Assembly: GCA_041660525.1 (NCBI GenBank)
Contig: JBAZWD010000019.1
Span: 1 to 28,553, forward strand
Reading direction: 5' to 3'
Length of the DNA stretch: 28,553 bases
Source of the DNA: JABCZS01 sp041660525
GTDB taxonomy: Bacteria; Pseudomonadota; Gammaproteobacteria; JABCZS01
The position numbers and the translations under genes are program-made. This document shows, piece by piece, positions 24,138 through 28,553 of the stretch; positions within the stretch are counted from its first letter, which is position 1; the number at the start of each line of letters is the position of its first letter. The notes beneath the pieces are model-generated. The model saw only the letters and a list, made by a program, of their open reading frames with translations. It did no database searches and was not told the origin of the DNA.

Positions 24138-24815
24138 TTAACCCTTTGTTGCTGTTTCCGTAACTTCTTCTTGTCTATTTTGTCCTATCACTTCACCTTT
24201 GAAGATCCAGACTTTAATGCCAATAATTCCATAAGTCGTAAAGGCTTCAGACAATCCATAATCAATATCTGCACGTAATGTATGCAAAGGAACACGTCCT
24301 TCACGGTACCATTCACTACGCGCAATTTCAGCGCCGCCTAAACGACCACTGATACAAACTTTAACGCCAAGCGCGCCAGCGCGCATCGCATTAGTCACCG
24401 CACGTTTCATCGCACGGCGGAACATAATACGTCGCTCAAGCTGCGATGCAATGGATTGACCCACTAAGTTTGCATCGAGATCAGGCTTACGTATTTCTTC
24501 AATTTTTAATTGCACAGGTACATTGATAATTCGCTTAATTTCATTGCGTAAGTTTTCAATGTCTTCACCCTTCTTACCAATCACTACTCCAGGTCTTGCA
24601 CTGTAAATAGTTACCACTGCATTTTTAGCGGGCCTATCAATTTTGATATAGCTTACTGATGCTTGTGCTAAGCGTTTTTTCAAATACTCACGCACTTGAT
24701 AATCACCAAAAACATGCATAGAAAAATTCTTTTTATCGGAATACCAATTGGATATCGGCGATTTAATCTTGCCTTTGCCTAAACGCATTCCAATTGGATT
24801 AACTTTTTGCCCCAT
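24138..24815 (-). CDS. rpsC: Ribosomal protein uS3
   Basis: This 225-residue protein forms part of the mRNA entry channel. The KH domain is visible in RPGVVIGKKGEDIENLRNEI, and the C-terminal domain in ISGRLGGAEIARSEWYREGR and DYGLSEAFTTYGIIGIKVWI. The start MGQKVNPIGMRLG is diagnostic. It follows rplV after 20 bases. Confidence 0.98.
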   Translation of the reverse strand: MGQKVNPIGMRLGKGKIKSPISNWYSDKKNFSMHVFGDYQVREYLKKRLAQASVSYIKIDRPAKNAVVTIYSARPGVVIGKKGEDIENLRNEIKRIINVPVQLKIEEIRKPDLDANLVGQSIASQLERRIMFRRAMKRAVTNAMRAGALGVKVCISGRLGGAEIARSEWYREGRVPLHTLRADIDYGLSEAFTTYGIIGIKVWIFKGEVIGQNRQEEVTETATKG

Positions 24816-24835
24816 GGTCTATCTCTCTTTCGTTG

Positions 24836-25174
24836 TTACTCGTCTGAAACTGTAATGGTAATTGCGCTGTAAGGTTTTAATATGCGATTTGCACGCCCTC
24901 TAGCACGCGCACGAATGCGCTTTAATTTCATTCCCTGATTCACATAAATGACGCTGATTTTCAAATCATCAACATCTGCACCCAAATTATTTTCAGCATT
25001 CGCAATCGCTGAACTTAAACACTTTTCTATAAAATAACTGGCTTTATGCGGCAAATAACGCAGAATACTTAGCGCTTGTGCGGCTGATTTACCACGCACC
25101 ATATCGGCCACTAAACGTGTTTTTTGTGGAGAAATACGAACTTCTCTTAAATGTGCTGAAACTTGCATAGTCAT
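24836..25174 (-). CDS. rplV: Ribosomal protein uL22
   Basis: This is a 112-residue tunnel-lining protein whose beta-hairpin narrows the exit tunnel. It shows SPQKTRLVADMVRGKSAAQA, SAIANAENNLGADVDDL and the hairpin with arginine-rich RIRARARGRANRIL. ATG 25174 lies 4 bases after AGGA, and ATG 25168 lies 10 bases after it, so the exact start is uncertain by two residues. Confidence 0.96.
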   Translation of the reverse strand: MTMQVSAHLREVRISPQKTRLVADMVRGKSAAQALSILRYLPHKASYFIEKCLSSAIANAENNLGADVDDLKISVIYVNQGMKLKRIRARARGRANRILKPYSAITITVSDE

Positions 25175-25186
25175 CAATTCCTAATG

Positions 25187-25462
25187 TTATTCTTTGCCTT
25201 TGCGATCGCCTGAGTGCCCTTTAAATGTGCGCGTTGGCGCAAACTCGCCTAATTTATGTCCGACCATGTTTTCACTGACGAACACAGGAACATGTTGACG
25301 GCCATTATGCACAGCGATCGTTAAACCGATCATCTCTGGAATAACCATCGAATGCCGAGACCAAGTTTTAATTGGTTTACGCAATTTTGTTTCAATAGCG
25401 TTTAATACTTTTTTCATCAAATGATGCGCCACAAATGGGCCTTTTTTAACTGAACGCGCCAC
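25187..25462 (-). CDS. rpsS: Ribosomal protein uS19
   Basis: This 91-residue small-subunit head protein uses a GTG start (preceded by GAGGA) and opens MARSVKKGPFVAHHLMKKV. Hallmarks are KTWSRHSMVIPEMIGLTIAV and GHKLGEFAPTRTFKGHSGD. It sits 11 bases after rplB. Confidence 0.98.
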   Translation of the reverse strand: MARSVKKGPFVAHHLMKKVLNAIETKLRKPIKTWSRHSMVIPEMIGLTIAVHNGRQHVPVFVSENMVGHKLGEFAPTRTFKGHSGDRKGKE

Positions 25463-25473
25463 AATAATCCTCG

Positions 25474-26313
25474 CTATTTCACTGAGTGGCGACTACGCAC
25501 CACATGTTTATTTGACTTCCGCTTCGAACGTGTACGATAACCTTTAGCTGGCACACCTGTTGGAGATACAGGATGACGTCCACCAGACGTACGACCCTCA
25601 CCACCACCATGTGGGTGATCAACAGGATTCTTAGCCACACCACGGACATGTGGTTTTATACCCATATGTCTTTTGACGCCCGCTTTACCTAATTGACGTA
25701 AGCCATATTCAGAATGTCCTACTTCACCTACCGTTGCACGACAAGATGCTAATATTTTACGCATTTCACCAGAACGTAAACGCACGGTGACATAAGCCCC
25801 ATCTTTAGCAATCAACTGAACAGCTGCACCTGCACTACGCGCTATTTGCGCACCTTTACCAGGTTTGAGCTCAATACAGTGGATCACAGTACCTACCGGT
25901 ATTGATGATAAAGGCAAGGTATTTCCAACTTTAATAGGTGCATTTACACCAGAAACTAATTCAGCACCTTGCTTTAGCTGCTTGGGAGCAATAATATACC
26001 TTCTTTCACCGTCTTTGTACAACAATAATGCGATGTGCGCTGAACGGTTAGGATCATATTCAAAGCGTTCCACGATTGCAGGAATGTCATCTTTATTACG
26101 TTTAAAATCAATTAAACGATACAAGCGCTTGTGACCGCCGCCACGATACCGCATAGTGATCTGGCCTTCATTATTACGGCCGGCACTTCTTTCTAAGGCA
26201 ACGACTAAAGGCGAATGAGGGCGACCTTTATGTAATCCTTTTGTGACTACATCGACTGCGTGACGTGTGCCCGGAGTATTCGGTTTCTTTGGGCGTACAA
26301 ATGTTTCTAACAT
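25474..26313 (-). CDS. rplB: Ribosomal protein uL2
   Basis: This 279-residue protein at the peptidyl transferase region is required for subunit association. It keeps the conserved histidine loop NPVDHPHGGGEGR, RYRGGGHKRLYRLIDFKRNK and ELKPGKGAQIARSAG. It is about six residues longer than in E. coli, mostly at the two ends. The basic C-terminal tail (RSKRKSNKHVVRSRH) is retained. Confidence 0.98.
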   Translation of the reverse strand: MLETFVRPKKPNTPGTRHAVDVVTKGLHKGRPHSPLVVALERSAGRNNEGQITMRYRGGGHKRLYRLIDFKRNKDDIPAIVERFEYDPNRSAHIALLLYKDGERRYIIAPKQLKQGAELVSGVNAPIKVGNTLPLSSIPVGTVIHCIELKPGKGAQIARSAGAAVQLIAKDGAYVTVRLRSGEMRKILASCRATVGEVGHSEYGLRQLGKAGVKRHMGIKPHVRGVAKNPVDHPHGGGEGRTSGGRHPVSPTGVPAKGYRTRSKRKSNKHVVRSRHSVK

Positions 26314-26337
26314 AATCTCTCACCTACGAATAAATAG

Positions 26338-26634
26338 TTACTGCATCTCAGTAATGTTGATGGTTTGTCCAGCGACCAAAGTCACATAGGCCTTTTTAAA
26401 ATCACTACGTTTACCGATACGATTTTTTGTGCGTTTTACTTTACCTTGCAAATTGGCTGTACCTACAGCAGCGACTTTCACATCAAACATTTTTTCTATT
26501 GCGCTTCTAATTTGCAATTTCGTCGATCTTTTATCGACTTTAAACACATACTGATTTGCTTGCTCAGCTAAACGCATGGTTTTTTCAGACAAAATAGGCG
26601 CATGAATTAACGTGTATAAATTTTCTGATTTCAT
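26338..26634 (-). CDS. rplW: Ribosomal protein uL23
   Basis: This 98-residue tunnel-exit protein is the docking site for trigger factor and SRP. It shows ILSEKTMRLAEQANQYVFKV and a conserved NRIGKRSDFKKAYVTL. The start overlaps the rplD stop by four bases. Confidence 0.98.
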   Translation of the reverse strand: MKSENLYTLIHAPILSEKTMRLAEQANQYVFKVDKRSTKLQIRSAIEKMFDVKVAAVGTANLQGKVKRTKNRIGKRSDFKKAYVTLVAGQTINITEMQ

Positions 26635-27248
26635 GGCATTAAACTCTCTTCAATCGCTTTTAACGCGTCTTGTGTTAGCATTATTTTTTCATAGGCAACC
26701 AAACAAACTGGGTCGATATATTGCGACAAAGTGACTTGCACATGAGGAATATTACGTGTACCCAAAAATACATTGTCATCTAGATCAGACAAAATAATCA
26801 ATCCGTCATTAAAACCATATTGCGCCAAATGTTCAAGCATTTTTTTTGTTTTTGGCTCTTCAATCGTTAAATTATCTACAACAATTAAACGATCTTGACG
26901 AATGAGCTCAGATAAAATGCTGCACATTGCTGCACGATACATTTTACGATTTACTTTTTGTTCAAAACTACGTGGTCTTGCGGCAAAAGTTACACCACCT
27001 TTACGCCATATAGGAGAACGGCTACTACCTGCGCGTGCACGCCCTGTTCCTTTTTGACGCCATGGCTTAATTCCACCGCCGCTCACATCAGCGCGAGATT
27101 TTTGTGCTTTTGTACCACTACGGCCACCTGCTAAAAAAGCAGTGACTATTTGATGGATTAAAGGTTCATTGTATGCTGCGCCAAATACAAAATCAGAGAC
27201 TTCGATTTGTGGACCTGCATTACCCTTTGCATTAAGAGTTAAATTCAT
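26631..27248 (-). CDS. rplD: Ribosomal protein uL4
   Basis: This 205-residue protein has a long loop that lines the exit tunnel, and in E. coli it represses the S10 operon through the rpsJ leader. It shows the loop GGIKPWRQKGTGRARAGSSR and SPIWRKGGVTFAARPR. It overlaps rplC and rplW by four bases each. No S10 leader is visible here because tuf and rpsJ are only 15 bases apart. Confidence 0.98.
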   Translation of the reverse strand: MNLTLNAKGNAGPQIEVSDFVFGAAYNEPLIHQIVTAFLAGGRSGTKAQKSRADVSGGGIKPWRQKGTGRARAGSSRSPIWRKGGVTFAARPRSFEQKVNRKMYRAAMCSILSELIRQDRLIVVDNLTIEEPKTKKMLEHLAQYGFNDGLIILSDLDDNVFLGTRNIPHVQVTLSQYIDPVCLVAYEKIMLTQDALKAIEESLMP

Positions 27249-27907
27249 GCGTCACCTTCTTGTTTCTTTACGCGTTTAACTGTGGGACTAACGATTACTT
27301 TTGCCCCTGTAGGACCTGGCAATGCGCCACGTACTAATATTACATTTTTATCAGCTTGAATATCGATAATTTCGAGAGCTTGTATAGTCACTTTTTCATT
27401 ACCCATACGACCAGCCATTTTCTTACCTTTGAATACACGGCCTGGATCTTGGCATTGACCAATAGAACCTGGGACACGGTGTGAACGTGAGTTACCGTGA
27501 GTTGCATCTTGCATACCAAAGTTATGACGTTTAATCGTACCAGCAAAACCTTTACCTTTGGAGTATCCCGTTACATCAATTACTTGACCTACAGAAAACA
27601 TGTTTAGCGTTAAAGCATCACCTGCTTTAAAGTGTGTTGCTTCTTCTTCAGTTACACGAAATTCCCACAGACCTTCACCAGCAGCAACGTTTGCCGCTTG
27701 ATAATGACCCGCTAATGGCTTGGTCACACGACTGGGCTTAACTTTGCCTGTAGTTACTTGAATCGCACTGTATTTATCATTTTCTGGTGTTTTTACTTGC
27801 ACAACAAAATGATCAGCAATGCTCAACACTGTCACGGGGATAGTTACGCCATCCTCTTTAAAAAAACGCGTCATTCCGCATTTAGTACCAATTAAACCCG
27901 TAGCCAT
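27245..27907 (-). CDS. rplC: Ribosomal protein uL3
   Basis: This 220-residue assembly initiator reaches toward the peptidyl transferase centre. It shows KGKGFAGTIKRHNFGMQDAT and HGNSRSHRVPGSIGQCQDPG; the Q after SIG corresponds to the glutamine methylated by PrmB in E. coli. The ATG at 27907 is preferred over the adjacent GTG because GGGG lies eight bases upstream. The C-terminus is about ten residues longer than in E. coli and ends in a basic, then acidic, tail. Confidence 0.98.
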   Translation of the reverse strand: MATGLIGTKCGMTRFFKEDGVTIPVTVLSIADHFVVQVKTPENDKYSAIQVTTGKVKPSRVTKPLAGHYQAANVAAGEGLWEFRVTEEEATHFKAGDALTLNMFSVGQVIDVTGYSKGKGFAGTIKRHNFGMQDATHGNSRSHRVPGSIGQCQDPGRVFKGKKMAGRMGNEKVTIQALEIIDIQADKNVILVRGALPGPTGAKVIVSPTVKRVKKQEGDA

Positions 27908-27924
27908 CACCTATTCCCCTGTAT

Positions 27925-28242
27925 TTATTCACTATCCAAGCTAATTTGCACATCAACACCTGCAGATAAATCCAGCTTCATTAAAGCATCAATGGTTTTA
28001 TCTGTCGGATCTAAAATATCAACTAAGCGCTTATGCACTTTAATTTGAAACTGATCTTGTGCATCTTTATCGACGTGTGGTGAAACAAGCAAGTTAAATT
28101 TACTGACGCGTGTCGGTAATGGGATAGGCCCAATAACACGCGCGCCTGTACGTTTTGCTGTTTCAACAATTTCACTGGTTGATGAATCAATCAACCGATG
28201 ATCAAACCCTTTCAAGAGTATGCGAATCTTCTGTTTTTGCAT
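27925..28242 (-). CDS. rpsJ: Ribosomal protein uS10 (NusE)
   Basis: This 105-residue small-subunit protein also acts as NusE in transcription antitermination and transcription-translation coupling. It shows FDHRLIDSSTSEIVETAKRT and GPIPLPTRVSKFNLLVSPHV. ATG 28242, six bases after GAGGA, is preferred over a GTG one codon earlier. Only 15 bases separate it from tuf. Confidence 0.98.
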   Translation of the reverse strand: MQKQKIRILLKGFDHRLIDSSTSEIVETAKRTGARVIGPIPLPTRVSKFNLLVSPHVDKDAQDQFQIKVHKRLVDILDPTDKTIDALMKLDLSAGVDVQISLDSE

Positions 28243-28257
28243 CACAATTCCTCAGGG

Positions 28258-28553
28258 TTATTCAATAATCTTAGTTACAACACCGGCGCCAACAGTACGG
28301 CCACCTTCACGAATCGCAAAGCGTAAACCATCTTCCATCGCAATCGGTGCCACCAATTTAACAACTAGTTTCACGTTATCCCCTGGCATTACCATTTCAA
28401 TACCTTCAGGTAATGTCACTGAACCTGTTACGTCTGTCGTTCTAAAGTAAAACTGTGGACGGTAACCTGTAAAGAATGGTGTATGACGGCCGCCCTCTTC
28501 TTTGGACAGAATATAAACTTCTGCTTCAAAGTGGGTGTGCGGTTTAATCGTGC
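28258..28553 (-). CDS. tuf: Elongation factor Tu, C-terminal fragment
   Basis: This is the last 97 or so residues of the GTPase that delivers aminoacyl-tRNA to the ribosome. They cover domain 3: TIKPHTHFEAEVYILSKEEG, GYRPQFYFRTTDVTG, and the end RFAIREGGRTVGAGVVTKII. The GTP-binding domain lies beyond the window. tuf is often duplicated in gammaproteobacteria, which would explain why the contig ends here (inference). Its position directly ahead of rpsJ links the str and S10 gene clusters. Confidence 0.97.
   Translation of the reverse strand, partial: TIKPHTHFEAEVYILSKEEGGRHTPFFTGYRPQFYFRTTDVTGSVTLPEGIEMVMPGDNVKLVVKLVAPIAMEDGLRFAIREGGRTVGAGVVTKIIE

Overview
The window is an AT-rich stretch of a gammaproteobacterial chromosome. 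Three things point there: a complete S10-spc-alpha ribosomal block with proteins close to the E. coli ones, an adjacent parE-parC pair, and an rlmE-ftsH junction. A Legionellales/Coxiella-like lineage would fit the base composition and gene mix, but that is inference. The sequence looks like a whole draft contig or scaffold. Its first 15 bases are a near-exact Illumina adapter end fused to ftsH, there is a 10-N scaffold gap inside parC, and the other end breaks inside tuf, a gene that is often duplicated.

Layout. Bases 1-4683 (all minus strand) hold a CIO-type cytochrome bd oxidase (cydA, cydB and a 50-residue membrane subunit that overlaps cydB), a DUF1015 protein, rlmE and the 5' end of ftsH. 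Bases 4710-6020 hold a two-gene toxin-antitoxin-like module (winged-helix protein plus nucleotidyltransferase), headed by a perfect 20-bp inverted repeat that covers its start codon. Bases 6067-10194 hold parE-parC (topoisomerase IV). Bases 10302-14700 are an accessory segment: a phosphoribosyltransferase gene, an unrecognised 527-residue membrane protein with a strong promoter, and an overlapping hutG-gltS pair that joins formiminoglutamate hydrolysis to glutamate transport. The plus-strand gltS and the minus-strand ribosomal block converge on a long, terminator-like hairpin at 14845-14924.

Bases 14928-28553 are the ribosomal super-operon, transcribed on the minus strand: tuf, rpsJ, rplC, rplD, rplW, rplB, rpsS, rplV, rpsC, rplP, rpmC, rpsQ, rplN, rplX, rplE, rpsN, rpsH, rplF, rplR, rpsE, rplO, secY, rpmJ, rpsM, rpsK, rpsD, rpoA, rplQ. 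The order is canonical, but rpmD (uL30) is absent from its usual place between rpsE and rplO. S4 carries a Thermus-type four-cysteine zinc site, unlike the usual gammaproteobacterial S4, and S13 has an atypical C-terminal tail. An internal promoter lies between rpmJ and rpsM.

I see no tRNA or rRNA gene, CRISPR array, transposase or integrase. No gene-free stretch exceeds 300 bases; the largest is 14701-14927 and is described under the terminator entry.
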